DNA of 64,000 bases from Terriglobales bacterium (GTDB lineage Bacteria; Acidobacteriota; Terriglobia; Terriglobales; Acidobacteriaceae), in the NCBI GenBank assembly GCA_035764005.1, contig DASTZZ010000125.1:50398-114397 (forward strand), given 5' to 3'. Every line of letters starts with the position of its first letter. The first letter of the stretch is position 1. Shown in pieces: positions 1 to 10,100 of this stretch. Below the pieces are notes generated by a model. The model was not told the DNA's origin. It searched no databases and saw only the letters and a program-made list of their open reading frames with translations. The translations under genes were made by a program, and so were the position numbers.

Positions 1-217
1 GTGCCAGCAGATGTAAACAATAGCTATCCAAACGGCAAAGAGAAGGTAACCCATAGGCAAAACATAGTCTCATCAGCCATTTGGGTGCAATGATTGGCAA
101 TGTTGCGAATACAACCGGCATGGCGAAACGGCAAAGCTTCCGGAAGCACGCTAACGGATAGGTCGCACACGGAGAGTAGGGAAAACTCAGTCAAGTGCCT
201 TCAGGGCTTCCAAACTC

Positions 218-223
218 TATAAT
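218..223 (+). promoter_or_regulatory. possible -10 element (TATAAT) of the first gene
   Basis: A perfect TATAAT lies 46 bases before the proposed ATG at 270. No good -35 box is visible at the right distance, so the promoter assignment is weak. The rest of bases 1-269 shows no convincing gene. Confidence 0.35.
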
Positions 224-269
224 CATGGTCGGTGTTTAATCAGCATTCTTGATTCGGGAGAGGACTTCT

Positions 270-974
270 ATGCGACTTGTTGGGCGTCTGTGTACTGTTG
301 CCGCTGTAGCGCTGTTTGCCGCTAATCTTCTATATGCGCAGGAATCGGCGGATGCTAATCGCAAGATAGCCGGTGGAGGGATTTCGGTTCCGGGTTGGCA
401 GGGGAAAGTCGATCCCAGTGCGGAGAAGGCCGGACAGACGGTGAACGATGCGAAGCTCTCAAAAGAGGGCGACGCTCTGCACGTGACCACCGGCCCGGCG
501 ATCACGTATTGGAATCCAAAGAATGTGGCCAAGGGCGACTACACCGTGTCGGCGACGTTTACTGAGCCGAAGTTTATGAACCTGAATACGCATCCGCATC
601 CTTATGGGATTGTGATTGCCGGAAATGATATGGGAACTCCGCAGCAGAGCTATATCTACTGCGCGGCGTATGGCAATGGGAACTTCATCGTGCGTGGCTT
701 TGGGCCGGATGCTTTCCAGTTGAATGGAAGGCGCGAGGCGAACGATGCCGTGCACAAGGCCGCGGGACCAGGGCAGCCGGTGACGCAGGAGATCGCCATG
801 CAGGTGAAGGGCGATAAAGTCTCTTGCATCATCAACGGCACAGTAGTGAAGACTTTCGATAAATCGGAGCTGGTGGTGCCAGGGAAACTGAAGTCGACCG
901 ATGGCGTGTATGGGATTCGCTTCGCGCACAATACTGACGGAACTGTGACCGATTTGAAGGTGACCAAGCCGTAG
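270..974 (+). CDS. secreted hypothetical protein, LamG/DUF1080-like fold
   Basis: This encodes about 234 residues with a clear N-terminal signal peptide (positively charged start, hydrophobic core, cleavage likely after ...LLYA), so the product is exported. The body is rich in beta-strand-like segments and Gly/Asn turns and ends in a short strand (VTDLKVTKP). This resembles concanavalin-like sugar-binding or DUF1080-type domains, but I see no catalytic motif. The ATG at 270 is chosen because GGGAGAGG lies just upstream and the signal peptide begins there; a TTG at 249 would add seven residues before it. It is monocistronic, convergent with the tatD-metG pair. Family assignment is tentative and the function unknown. 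Confidence 0.7.
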   Translation: MRLVGRLCTVAAVALFAANLLYAQESADANRKIAGGGISVPGWQGKVDPSAEKAGQTVNDAKLSKEGDALHVTTGPAITYWNPKNVAKGDYTVSATFTEPKFMNLNTHPHPYGIVIAGNDMGTPQQSYIYCAAYGNGNFIVRGFGPDAFQLNGRREANDAVHKAAGPGQPVTQEIAMQVKGDKVSCIINGTVVKTFDKSELVVPGKLKSTDGVYGIRFAHNTDGTVTDLKVTKP

Positions 975-1105
975 GATGGCTGGGGACGATCGGCTTCGGT
1001 GATCGGGCTGGACCAACAGCAACACCAGGCGTCGGCGATTCGGCAATCCGGCGTCGGTCTTTCGGCAGGCGAGGATTCATCGGAGGAGGTCGCCAGCAAC
1101 GCGGG

Positions 1106-1900
1106 TTAACCGAGCTTGAAAAATCGAAAGAAATTCATAGCCGTAAGCTGACCGATCTCCTCTGCGTTCTTTCCTCGGAGCTCTGCGATCTTCGCCGCTG
1201 TCTGCGCTACGAATGCTGGTTCATTGCGTTTTCCGCGATAGGGAATGGGAGCGAGAAAGGGCGAATCTGTTTCAACCAGCAGGCGGTCAAGCGGAATGGA
1301 ACTGGCGGATTCTCGGATGTTGTCCGCTTTCGGGAACGTCACGTTTCCGGCAAACGAGATCATGAAGCCCATGTCCAGGGCTGCGGCTGCATGCTTCTGC
1401 TCGCCGGTGAAGCAGTGGAGCACTCCTCCGAGCCCAGTGGAACTCCAGTGCTCACGAATAAGCTGCAGGGTGTCATCCCATGCATTTTCTGAATTGGCTG
1501 AGGGACGGCAATGGATAATGATCGGCAGCTTGGCAGCGCGAGCGATCTCCATCTGACGAATGAAGACTTTTCGTTGCACGTCGCGCGGCGAGTGGTCGTA
1601 GTAGTAATCGAGCCCAATCTCGCCAAAGCCGATCACGCGCGGATGGCGAGCTAACGATTCCAGCTCTTGGTAATCCAGTTCGCCGGCCAGCCTGGCCTCG
1701 TGCGGATGAATGCCGATGGAAGCGTAGATCCAGTCGTGCTGCTCAGCGATGCGGATAGCGCAATCGAGTGTGCCTGGTCCAGTGCCGCTGCCGATGGCAA
1801 GAATCGCAGTCACGCCTGCGGCACGAGCGCGTTCGAGCATTTCCGTGCGATCGGAGTCGAATCGAGGGCCTTCGAGATGCGCGTGCGAATCGACCAGCAT
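1106..1900 (-). CDS. tatD: TatD family metal-dependent deoxyribonuclease
   Basis: The 264-residue product is full length for the TatD/YcfH family, TIM-barrel metal hydrolases acting on DNA 3' ends or as quality-control nucleases. Metal-binding landmarks are visible: DSHAH near the N-terminus, the GEIGLDYY block, IIHCR, the VLHCFTG segment and the ETDSPFLAP motif near the C-terminus. The gene is translationally coupled to metG: its ATG shares one base with the metG stop (TAATG arrangement at 1898-1902). The metG-tatD order is common in bacteria. Nothing looks damaged. Confidence 0.93.
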   Translation of the reverse strand: MLVDSHAHLEGPRFDSDRTEMLERARAAGVTAILAIGSGTGPGTLDCAIRIAEQHDWIYASIGIHPHEARLAGELDYQELESLARHPRVIGFGEIGLDYYYDHSPRDVQRKVFIRQMEIARAAKLPIIIHCRPSANSENAWDDTLQLIREHWSSTGLGGVLHCFTGEQKHAAAALDMGFMISFAGNVTFPKADNIRESASSIPLDRLLVETDSPFLAPIPYRGKRNEPAFVAQTAAKIAELRGKNAEEIGQLTAMNFFRFFKLG

Positions 1901-3999
1901 TACTTGAGCCGCGCGCCGATCGGCACATCTTCGAGAAAGCTGGCGAGGACAGGCTGGCCTTTATCGCCAACGGAGGCGGCAACGATCATCCCATTCGATT
2001 CGATACCGCGCAGCTTGCGTGGCTGAAGATTGGCGACGATCACGACCTTCATGCCGATGACTTTTTCAGGCGCATACTTCTCGGCGATGCCGGCGACGAT
2101 CGTGCGCACTTCGCTGCCGATGTCGACTTCAAGCTTCAGCAGCTTGTCCGCACCTTTGACCTTCTCGGCGCTCTTCACCTGACCAACCCGCAGTTCCACT
2201 TTGGCAAAGTCGTCGATGGTAATGCGGCCGTCTGTGGTGCTGCTCGGAGCGCCTCCGGCTCCGCCAGCTTCGGTTGCGCGCTGCGCCGCTGTCGAACTTG
2301 TGCCGGCGGGCGTACCACTTGCAGCGGCTGGTGCGACTGCGGCCTGGGTTGCAGGCTGACCTGCTTTCGTTCCCGCTCCGGCAGGTTGCGCTGAAGCCGC
2401 ACTCGACGAACGCGCCTGCTCAGCTTCCTGCATGCGTTGCACGGCATTCTTCTCTGCGCGCGGGAATACCGGCTCGACTTTTCCCAATTTGGTGCCCAAC
2501 TTCAGTTGTCCCCATTTCAAGTCATTCAGCCGACAGCTGGCGATGTCGCCAAGTCCGAGCTGTGCCCAAATTCGCGCTGTCGCCCTTGGCAGAACAGGAT
2601 GTAGCAGAGCCGTGATGATTCGCAGCGCTTCCGCGCTGGTGTACAGAACAGTAGCAAGACGGGCGAGGCTGGCTTCATCTTTTTGCTCACCAAGCTGCCA
2701 CGGCTCGTTCTCTACGATGTATTTGTTCACCGCGCTCACGAGCGACCATACACTCTCCAGCGCGCGCGAAAACTGAAAGCCGGAATACAGCTCATTCGTG
2801 CTCTGGATGACTTCTCCTGCAAGCTGCGCGATCGAGTCATCGCTGGCGCTACGCGAGGCTTTCGCCGAGGGATAAGGAATCTGCTCGCGGAAGTAGCGCG
2901 CAATCATGGATAGCGTTCGGCTCGACAGATTTCCCAGATCATTCGCCAGGTCGGAGTTGTACCGCTGCACCAGAGCGTCGAATGAAAAACTGCCATCCTG
3001 GCCAAAGACGACTTCCCGAAGCAGGAAATATCGGAGAGCATCGTTGCCGAGAACATCAACGACAGTTTCGGCGCGAACGATATTGCCGCGCGACTTCGAC
3101 ATCTTGTCCTGCTCGAAGAGCAGCCAGCCATGGACGACGATCTTTTTCGGCAATGGCAAGCCTGCAGCCATGAGAAACGCCGGCCAGTACACAGCATGGA
3201 AGCGAACGATCTCTTTGCCGACCATGTGAACATCGGCCGGCCAGTAACGCGCGAACTTCTTCTTTGCTTTTGCGTCGTCCGCGCCGTAGCCGATTGCCGT
3301 GATGTAGTTCGCATCGGCATCGAACCAGACGTAAAGAACGTGCTTCGGATCATCAGGCACCGGAATGCCCCAGCGCACGGTGGTACGACTGATGCTCAGA
3401 TCCTTTAGTCCTCCGCGCACAAACGCGATCACCTCGTTACGCCGCGTCTCCGGCCAGATGAAGTCTGGATGATCCTCGTACAGCTTCAGCAGCTTGTCCT
3501 GAAATTCCGACAGCTTGAAGTAGTAGTTCTCTTCGCTGATGGTCTCCGTCGGTCTTCCGCAATCGGGACACGGCGCTCCCGGCGGGGCATCGACGTATAG
3601 CTCGTCGAAAACACAATATTGTCCGGTATATGTTCCTTTATAGATGTAGCCCTTGTCTCGAATTACGCGAAACAGGTGCTGAACGCCTTCTTCATGCTCT
3701 TTGTCGGTGGTGCGGATGAAGCCGTCGTAGCTGATGCCCATCCGATCCCAAAGCGCGCGATACTCACCGGCAACAACGTCTGTCCATTGCTTGGGACTCT
3801 TCCCTGCCGCCGCGGCGGAGCGCTCGATCTTTTGGCCATGCTCGTCGGTGCCGGTAAGAAAGAAGGTGTCGGCCCCGAGCATGCGCTGGCGGCGGGCGAT
3901 TACATCGCAGACGATGGTCGTGTACGCGTGTCCAACGTGGGGACGCGCGTTGACGTAGTAAATCGGGGTTGTGATGTAGAACTTTGCGCCTGTTTCCAT
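1900..3999 (-). CDS. metG: methionyl-tRNA synthetase
   Basis: This class I aminoacyl-tRNA synthetase charges tRNA-Met in the cytoplasm. From the ATG at 3999 it has 699 residues. The HIGH-type motif is HVGH at 21-24, a zinc-knuckle-like CPDC at 144-147 and KMSKS at 299-303. An Ala/Gly/Ser/Thr-rich linker (about 530-590) leads to a C-terminal EMAPII/Arc1p-like tRNA-binding domain (about 593-699), typical of bacterial dimeric MetRS. An in-frame start at 4029 would add ten residues; I prefer 3999 because family members begin just before the YITTPIYYVN block. It forms a coupled pair with tatD downstream. Confidence 0.96.
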   Translation of the reverse strand: METGAKFYITTPIYYVNARPHVGHAYTTIVCDVIARRQRMLGADTFFLTGTDEHGQKIERSAAAAGKSPKQWTDVVAGEYRALWDRMGISYDGFIRTTDKEHEEGVQHLFRVIRDKGYIYKGTYTGQYCVFDELYVDAPPGAPCPDCGRPTETISEENYYFKLSEFQDKLLKLYEDHPDFIWPETRRNEVIAFVRGGLKDLSISRTTVRWGIPVPDDPKHVLYVWFDADANYITAIGYGADDAKAKKKFARYWPADVHMVGKEIVRFHAVYWPAFLMAAGLPLPKKIVVHGWLLFEQDKMSKSRGNIVRAETVVDVLGNDALRYFLLREVVFGQDGSFSFDALVQRYNSDLANDLGNLSSRTLSMIARYFREQIPYPSAKASRSASDDSIAQLAGEVIQSTNELYSGFQFSRALESVWSLVSAVNKYIVENEPWQLGEQKDEASLARLATVLYTSAEALRIITALLHPVLPRATARIWAQLGLGDIASCRLNDLKWGQLKLGTKLGKVEPVFPRAEKNAVQRMQEAEQARSSSAASAQPAGAGTKAGQPATQAAVAPAAASGTPAGTSSTAAQRATEAGGAGGAPSSTTDGRITIDDFAKVELRVGQVKSAEKVKGADKLLKLEVDIGSEVRTIVAGIAEKYAPEKVIGMKVVIVANLQPRKLRGIESNGMIVAASVGDKGQPVLASFLEDVPIGARLK

Positions 4000-4142
4000 G
4001 CTGTTTTGGCACAGCCGAGGGCCGTGCATCCGAGAGTCTCCGGCGCTAGCTTGCTGCTATGGACGCGATGAAGACGACAATTCTTCATCATAGGGGCTGA
4101 GTCAGACAGCGTCAACGCGACGAATCATCGTAATCTGCTGTT

Positions 4143-4148
4143 TATAAT
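4143..4148 (+). promoter_or_regulatory. possible -10 element for argS
   Basis: TATAAT lies 39 bases before the argS TTG start in the divergent metG-argS gap. No matching -35 hexamer is obvious, so this is a tentative call. Confidence 0.35.
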
Positions 4149-4187
4149 CGAATTTTTATCGCCAACGCCCCCACGCTCCGAGGCTCC

Positions 4188-6125
4188 TTGTACCTTCACT
4201 TCCAGCAATTACTCGGCCAACGTGTACGCGCGATCCTGCGCCAGAAATATGACCTCGATCTGCCGAACATTGTCATCGAGCAGCCGCCCAAGGTTGCGCT
4301 CGGCGAGTACGCGCTGCCGCTCGCATTCGAACTAGCAAAGAGGCTGCGAAAGCCACCGCGCAAAGCCGCTGAAGAGTTGGTTTCGGAACTCGGTTCCATT
4401 TCGGGCTTTGCGTCATTTGACATCGCAGGAGCCGGATACATCAATGCCCGGGTTGACCGTGGCGCCTTCGTCCGGCAGATGCTTGCGCACGCAGTGAAAA
4501 CGCAGCAGAGAGACAAAGTGCTGGTCGAGCACACCAGCATCAATCCGAACAAAGCCGCACATATCGGTCACTTGCGAAACGCGATTCTCGGCGACACCTT
4601 CGTCCGCTTGCTGCGCGAAGCGGGTCACCCGGTCGACGTGCAGAACTACATCGACAACACCGGCGTGCAGGTTGCAGATGTTGTTGTTGGATTTGAGCAG
4701 CTTGAACGCAAGTCCTACGAAGACGTCCAGGCGCTTATCCAACAGCCTCGGTTCGATTACTACTGCTGGGATTTGTATGCGCGGGTCTCGCAGTGGTATG
4801 AACAGGATCCCGCGCACAAGCAGTTTCGTCTCGACGCACTGCACAAACTTGAAGAAGGAAACAACCCCACTGCTCGTCTTGCCGACCTGATTGCGACGGC
4901 CATTCTGAAACGCCATCTCGAGACCATGCAGCGTCTCGAGATCACTTACGACTTCTTGCCCCGTGAGAGCGAGATTCTTCATCTCCATTTCTGGGACTTG
5001 GCCTTCGAGCAGATGAAACAGAAAGGCGTGCTGCGGTTTGAGACCGAAGGCAAAAACAACGGCTGTTGGGTGATGAAGCGATCTTCGGCAGCTTCGGCTT
5101 CGGCAGACGGAGCTGAAGAAGACGACAAAGTCATCGTGCGCTCGAACGGCACGGTCACGTATGTCGGCAAAGACATCGCCTATCACCTCTGGAAGTTCGG
5201 TCTGCTGGGGCGCGACTTCGGGTACAGGCGCTTCTATCTCTATCCGGATGGGCACGACTGCTGGATCTCCGCCGAGAGCGGCGAGGCCGATCATCCGCAT
5301 TTTGGTGGCGTGGGCGAAATCTATAACGTCATCGACTCACGCCAGTCCGATCCTCAGAACAACGTTATCGAAGCCTTGCGCGCGCTCGGGTACACCGAGC
5401 AGGCATCCCATTACACCCATTTTTCGTACGAAATGGTCGCGCTGACGCCGCGATGTGCGATGGAGCTCGGCTACGACGTTCCCACGGAAGAGCAGAAGCG
5501 CTCGTACATCGAGGTATCAGGCCGCAAAGGCTTCGGCGTGAAAGCCGACGACCTGCTGGACGCGCTAATCGCTTCAGCGCGGAAAGAAGTTGATGCCCGC
5601 CATCCGGAGCTTGCGGCCCCAGGGCGGAAACAAACAGCGACGCAGATTGCCATCGGCGCTTTGCGCTACTTCATGTTGAAGTTCACGAAGAATGCGGTAA
5701 TCGCGTTCGATTTCAAAGACGCGCTTAGTTTTGAGGGGGAAACCGGTCCGTACGTGCAGTATGCGATCGTGCGCGCTTCGAATATCTTCCGCAAAGGCGA
5801 TACGACTCCGGAACAGTCTCTGAAGTTCTCCGATGAATTCGCAATCTTCCTAAATCGGGAAGATGATATCTGGGAGCTGTGGCTTACGGCGGGAAAGCTG
5901 TCGTTAATGGTGGATCAGTGCATCTCGACCACCGAGCCGGCGTATCTGGCGAAGTTTGCGTTTCAGCTCGCGCAGATATTCAACAACTTCTACCATCGCC
6001 ATCACATTCTCACAGAAGAAGATGCGGGGAGAAAAGCGCTTCTCCTGGCGACCGCTGCGGTAGTACGACGCGAGCTGATCCGGACGCTTGCGATTCTCGG
6101 AATCGAAGCGCCGGAAGTTATGTAG
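4188..6125 (+). CDS. argS: arginyl-tRNA synthetase
   Basis: This class I synthetase of 645 residues is full length. The N-terminal additional domain that contacts the tRNA D-loop spans roughly residues 1-105. The signature N-P-N-K-A-x-H-I-G-H-L-R-N carries HIGH at 125-128. A C-terminal anticodon-binding (DALR) helical domain includes GPYVQYAIVRAS and ends in a short LGIEAPEVM tail. As in many ArgRS proteins there is no canonical KMSKS. The start is TTG with a GAGG eight bases upstream; no ATG lies upstream in frame. Middle segments such as the acidic Ser/Ala-rich insert near residue 300 look like a lineage insertion. It is divergent from metG. Confidence 0.95.
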   Translation: MYLHFQQLLGQRVRAILRQKYDLDLPNIVIEQPPKVALGEYALPLAFELAKRLRKPPRKAAEELVSELGSISGFASFDIAGAGYINARVDRGAFVRQMLAHAVKTQQRDKVLVEHTSINPNKAAHIGHLRNAILGDTFVRLLREAGHPVDVQNYIDNTGVQVADVVVGFEQLERKSYEDVQALIQQPRFDYYCWDLYARVSQWYEQDPAHKQFRLDALHKLEEGNNPTARLADLIATAILKRHLETMQRLEITYDFLPRESEILHLHFWDLAFEQMKQKGVLRFETEGKNNGCWVMKRSSAASASADGAEEDDKVIVRSNGTVTYVGKDIAYHLWKFGLLGRDFGYRRFYLYPDGHDCWISAESGEADHPHFGGVGEIYNVIDSRQSDPQNNVIEALRALGYTEQASHYTHFSYEMVALTPRCAMELGYDVPTEEQKRSYIEVSGRKGFGVKADDLLDALIASARKEVDARHPELAAPGRKQTATQIAIGALRYFMLKFTKNAVIAFDFKDALSFEGETGPYVQYAIVRASNIFRKGDTTPEQSLKFSDEFAIFLNREDDIWELWLTAGKLSLMVDQCISTTEPAYLAKFAFQLAQIFNNFYHRHHILTEEDAGRKALLLATAAVVRRELIRTLAILGIEAPEVM

Positions 6126-6126
6126 G

Positions 6127-6276
6127 GAGGGTTACAGGGGACAGGTTACAGAGAACAGGGGAAAACTCGAATTAATCATCAGCAGCAGCTTCGAATGTCG
6201 CCGCGGGCAAGTTGGCTGAGGTGGAATTGAAAGACCTGCCTTTCCCTGTAACCTGTCCCCCTGTTCCCTGTCCCCT
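6127..6276. repeat. inverted repeat of GGGGACAGGTTACAG-like units between convergent genes
   Basis: A left arm (about 6129-6163) and a right arm (6241-6276) are imperfect reverse complements. Each is built from short sub-units of the type GGGACAGGTTACAG/GGGAACAGG. They enclose about 80 bases and sit exactly between the argS stop and the stop of the convergent gene ending at 6278. This could fold into a large hairpin acting as a two-way terminator, or it may be a dispersed palindromic element (REP/BIME-like). Confidence 0.7.
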
Positions 6277-6277
6277 A

Positions 6278-6685
6278 TTAGGCCGCCACCATTTCCCGTG
6301 GGCTTTGATCGACATTCTTGGTGCCGGCGATCTTCTCCATCAGCTCATCCCAGCTTGAGACGACGTAATCGCGCTGCGGCAGACCTGCTTTTCCATCGGC
6401 AATCATGAAGAGCTTCTGCGCGGGATCGCAATTCTTGATGTGGTCGCACAGTTCGATCGCCGCATTGGCGTTTTCGACAACATTCACGACGATTAAGTCG
6501 AATGCGCCGGGCTTGCAGCGGCCGCGCGCGTCGGGCATGCGCAGCACCGGATACACCTTGTATCCTGCATTCTTCAGGGCCGTGTTTCGGTCTTTGCGGC
6601 GATAGCGGTCCTTGTCTTCATCGACGACCAGCGCTCGGCGCTGCGGGGTGGAGGCCGTATTGTTCATTCTGTTCTCGAATTGCAT
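6278..6685 (-). CDS. receiver-like (pseudo-receiver) protein
   Basis: This small protein of 135 residues has a response-regulator receiver pattern and no output domain. An acidic cluster (D22-E23-D24) follows strand 1. Strand 3 reads DLIVVN, so the position expected to hold the phospho-accepting Asp is N68. The later strand KLFMIAD fits strand 4. The Asn substitution suggests a receiver that cannot be phosphorylated in the usual way, perhaps a protein-interaction or ligand-binding module. The start at 6685 has GGGA seven bases upstream; an internal ATG at 6670 is an alternative. No partner kinase is nearby. Confidence 0.65.
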   Translation of the reverse strand: MQFENRMNNTASTPQRRALVVDEDKDRYRRKDRNTALKNAGYKVYPVLRMPDARGRCKPGAFDLIVVNVVENANAAIELCDHIKNCDPAQKLFMIADGKAGLPQRDYVVSSWDELMEKIAGTKNVDQSPREMVAA

Positions 6686-7102
6686 AGTGTCCCTTGTGAG
6701 TGCGAAGGATTCCAGGGGTGTACTACTTTACAAATAGAGAGAAGCTGAAGGAGCACTACGGGTTGCCGCGAGAAACTCACAATATTCGAGCCTTGGACAG
6801 CCCCGACAATGTAAGCAACCCGCGAGAAGGGCCTCGTTAGAACGAGACAGAGGCGGGGGCTAACTAGCTAAGCAATGGTTCCCCGACTCTCTCGACGGAA
6901 TGTTGAATGAACCTGAAAATTTGAATATTGGCGATGATCCGCCACATCCCTCTGCGCTTGCGCTGCTAGTACGTTCGTATTATTGCTGCCTCACTCTTTC
7001 ACCATTACATTTTCGGAACTCTGAATTCCTTAAGTCGTCGAGCTGCAGCCGATACGCGATCGCAGCCTTGCCGCAACTAACCGCTTTCGGAGATTCGATC
7101 CA
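6686..7102. other. 417-base intergenic region before a TonB-dependent receptor gene
   Basis: This gap separates divergent genes and must hold the promoters of both. A short inverted segment (CTCGTT-AGA-AACGAG type) lies near 6832-6846. I recognise no RNA gene, riboswitch or clear sigma-70 promoter. Confidence 0.4.
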
Positions 7103-10100
7103 ATGCGTAAGTCGGTTTTGCTCCAAGGTCTTCTTGGGCTCACGATTAGTGCCTTCGGCCAAAGCAACTACGGCGTCATTACCGGAACCGTCACGGATGT
7201 GCAACATCTGAGGATCGCTACAGCCACAATCCAACTCAAAGCGGCAAGCACTGGTGCAGTTCGCCGAGTAATAACCAATGAGCAAGGTCTCTTCGAAGCG
7301 GCGGCTTTGCTGCCCGACGATTACGAGATCACCACGGATGCCCCGGGATTCGCGGCAGCCACGCAGTCGGTTCGCCTCGAAGTAGGACAGAGACTCGCAG
7401 TCGATGTCATGCTCAAAATTGGTCCGGTGAGCGAAGGAGTGAAGGTTTCCGCCGACAACGAAGTCCTGCACACGAAGGATGCCAGTGTCGGCGAAGTGAT
7501 CGAGCCGAAGTCAATCAAAGAGCTTCCTCTCAACGGCCGGATGCTGATCGATCTTGTGCTCACGGTTCCCGGTGCACACCTGGGATTTGGTGCGCAATCT
7601 GGAACTACGAATCCTCTCTATTGGCGCCCGGGACAGCGCTCGGCGGTGGTGATCGGCGGGAATCGTCCGAACGCAAACTACTTCTTGCTCGATGGCGCTA
7701 CCAACACTGATCCGACATTCAATACCCAGAACCTGAGCCCTTCCCCTGACGCGGTGAAAGAGTTCCAGGTCCAAACCAGCAGCTACACGGCGGAGATGGG
7801 CGGCGCCGGAGGTGGGCAGATCAACATCGTGACCCACTCCGGCTCAAACCAGTACCACGGCACGATGTATGAGTTCCTTCGCAACGGTGCGATGGACGCG
7901 AGCACTTTCGGATCGATGGGCAACAATCATCTTGTCCAAAATAATTTCGGAGGCTCATTCGGCGGACCGCTGGTGGGAAAAAGCACGTTCTTTTTCGCGA
8001 ACTATGAAGGGCTGCGGCTGACGCAAACCGATGCGCAGATCTTGACGGTGCCAACTCCGGACGAGCTCCGCGGCGACTTCAGCATGAGCAACACGAAGAT
8101 CTACGATCCGACAACTGCTGTCGCCAATCCTAACTACAATCCGAGCTTGCCAACAGGGCCTTCGAATTTTCCCTACACGCGCAGTCAGTTCCCGAACAAC
8201 CAAATCCCGACGAACAGAATTAATGCCAAGCTCGAGGCGTTCCTGCTGCAGTACATCCCAGCGCCCAACATGACTATGCCGATGGGCTCTGCGGACTCGA
8301 ACAACTACCTCGACCTGCGCAACGAAACCCATCTTCAGGATCAGGGTACGCTGCGCATCGATCACAACTTCTCGAACGGCGATACGGTTTTTGCCCGTTA
8401 CTCCGCTGGAAGCGAGAACGGATTCTCTCCGAGCAGCGGCACCACATCGACAACTGAGAATCTTCCCGGCTTCGGCGCGAACTTTGACAATCTGTCGCAG
8501 CAATCCACACTTTCCTGGAACCGCATCGTCTCCAACACAAAGGTCAATACAGCTACGATCGCGATCTCGCGGCTCTCCATGGATCGCACTTCGCAGAACG
8601 ATGGAGCGAACGACATCGTTTCCCAACTTGGGATTCAAGGCATCGGATTCGGCGGCCCGCAAGCGTCGGGCGCTCCCTGGTTCGCGGTGCAGGGATACAC
8701 CGGCATCGGCGACTCCTTCGCCGCCACTCCGATGCACGCATGGGACACGATGATCGAAGGTCGCGATGCCTTCACCTGGCAGCACGGACGCCATGGACTG
8801 AAGTTCGGCGGCGAGTATCACCGCTACATTTGGCCGATGTGGGGATTCTTCCAGAACCGCGGCTTTTACCAGTTCACCAATGGCTATACCACGCAATTCG
8901 GATTCAACAACGGCAGCGGCTCCGGGCTGGCGAGCATGCTGCTGGGACTTCCCGCAGTAAAGCAGCGTCAGGCAGGCATTCCGCAGATGAACCTGCGTGC
9001 CTGGGGAACGGCAGCATTCGCCGAAGATAGCTGGCAAGTAACTCCGACTACCACGATCAACCTCGGACTGCGCTACGAATATACAGACCCGCTCTACGAC
9101 TTGAAGAGCACGAATACGAACTTGATTTTCCAAAATGGGACTCCGCAGGTTTTCATTGGGGGAGAGCAAGGCTATCCGAAAGGGTTGATGTATGCGAGCA
9201 AGTTGAACTTTGCTCCGCGCTTTGGCATTGCCAAGAACTTGCCTGGGCAGGGACTTGTTTTGCGCGGCGCTTACGGCATCTTCTTTACGCCTGTGGATCT
9301 GAATACGTGGTGCAATCAGCGGCACAATGTCCCCTATGTCTTTCCGGAAACGCAGCAGGCAGATAACTTCACGCCTCCGGCTGCGCTGTTCTCTTCCGGT
9401 CTCAATTTTGGAACACCAGTTTTGGGAACTGGTCCGTTGCCGGCCACTACGGTGAGCTTCACCGCTTTCGATCCTCATGCTCCATCGCAGTACGTGCAGC
9501 AATGGAACGGGTCGCTGCAGAAGGCACTCGGCGCCGACACATCGGTCGAAGTTGGCTACCTGGGTTCTCGTGGACTGCATCTGCAACGCGCACACCTGAT
9601 CAACAATCCGGCGCCGGGACCAGGTCCGCTCGGTCCCCGTCGTCCTTTTAAGACGCTCACGTTCATTCCCGGAACAGTTCTCACTCCCAGCAGCACCGAC
9701 GCCATCTTTCAGAGCCAGATCTTCCCGGTGAGCACGATCAATCTATTGGAGGACACGGCGCAGAGTTGGTACGACGCCGGTTACGTAAATGTGCGTCGCA
9801 GATACTCCCATGGCCTCAGCTTGCTGGCGAACTACACATTTGCCAAGGACCTGACCAACGCGCCCGATTTCCGCTCGCCAATGGATGAATCTGCCATTCC
9901 ACAGAACAACAGCGATCTAGCTGCGGAGAAGGGCCCGGGATGCGACGTGCGCCACCGCTTCGCGCTGAGCAGCGTCTATGACATTCCTGCGTTTCGCCAG
10001 CAGCAGTGGCTGAGGCTCGTCACTCAGGATTGGCACCTTTCGACCGTGTATCAGGTTCAGTCGGGAATGCCGTTCACAATTTCAGTCTTCGGCGACACGG

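Noticed and set aside
118..172. GGCAAAGCTTCCGGAAGC with ACGC downstream, possible riboswitch before the first gene
   Set aside because: The stem has no proper loop and the conserved second half is absent.
7955..9595. 546-codon open frame on the minus strand
   Set aside because: It lies wholly inside a well-supported receptor gene on the other strand and has no family features; it is a shadow of biased codon use.
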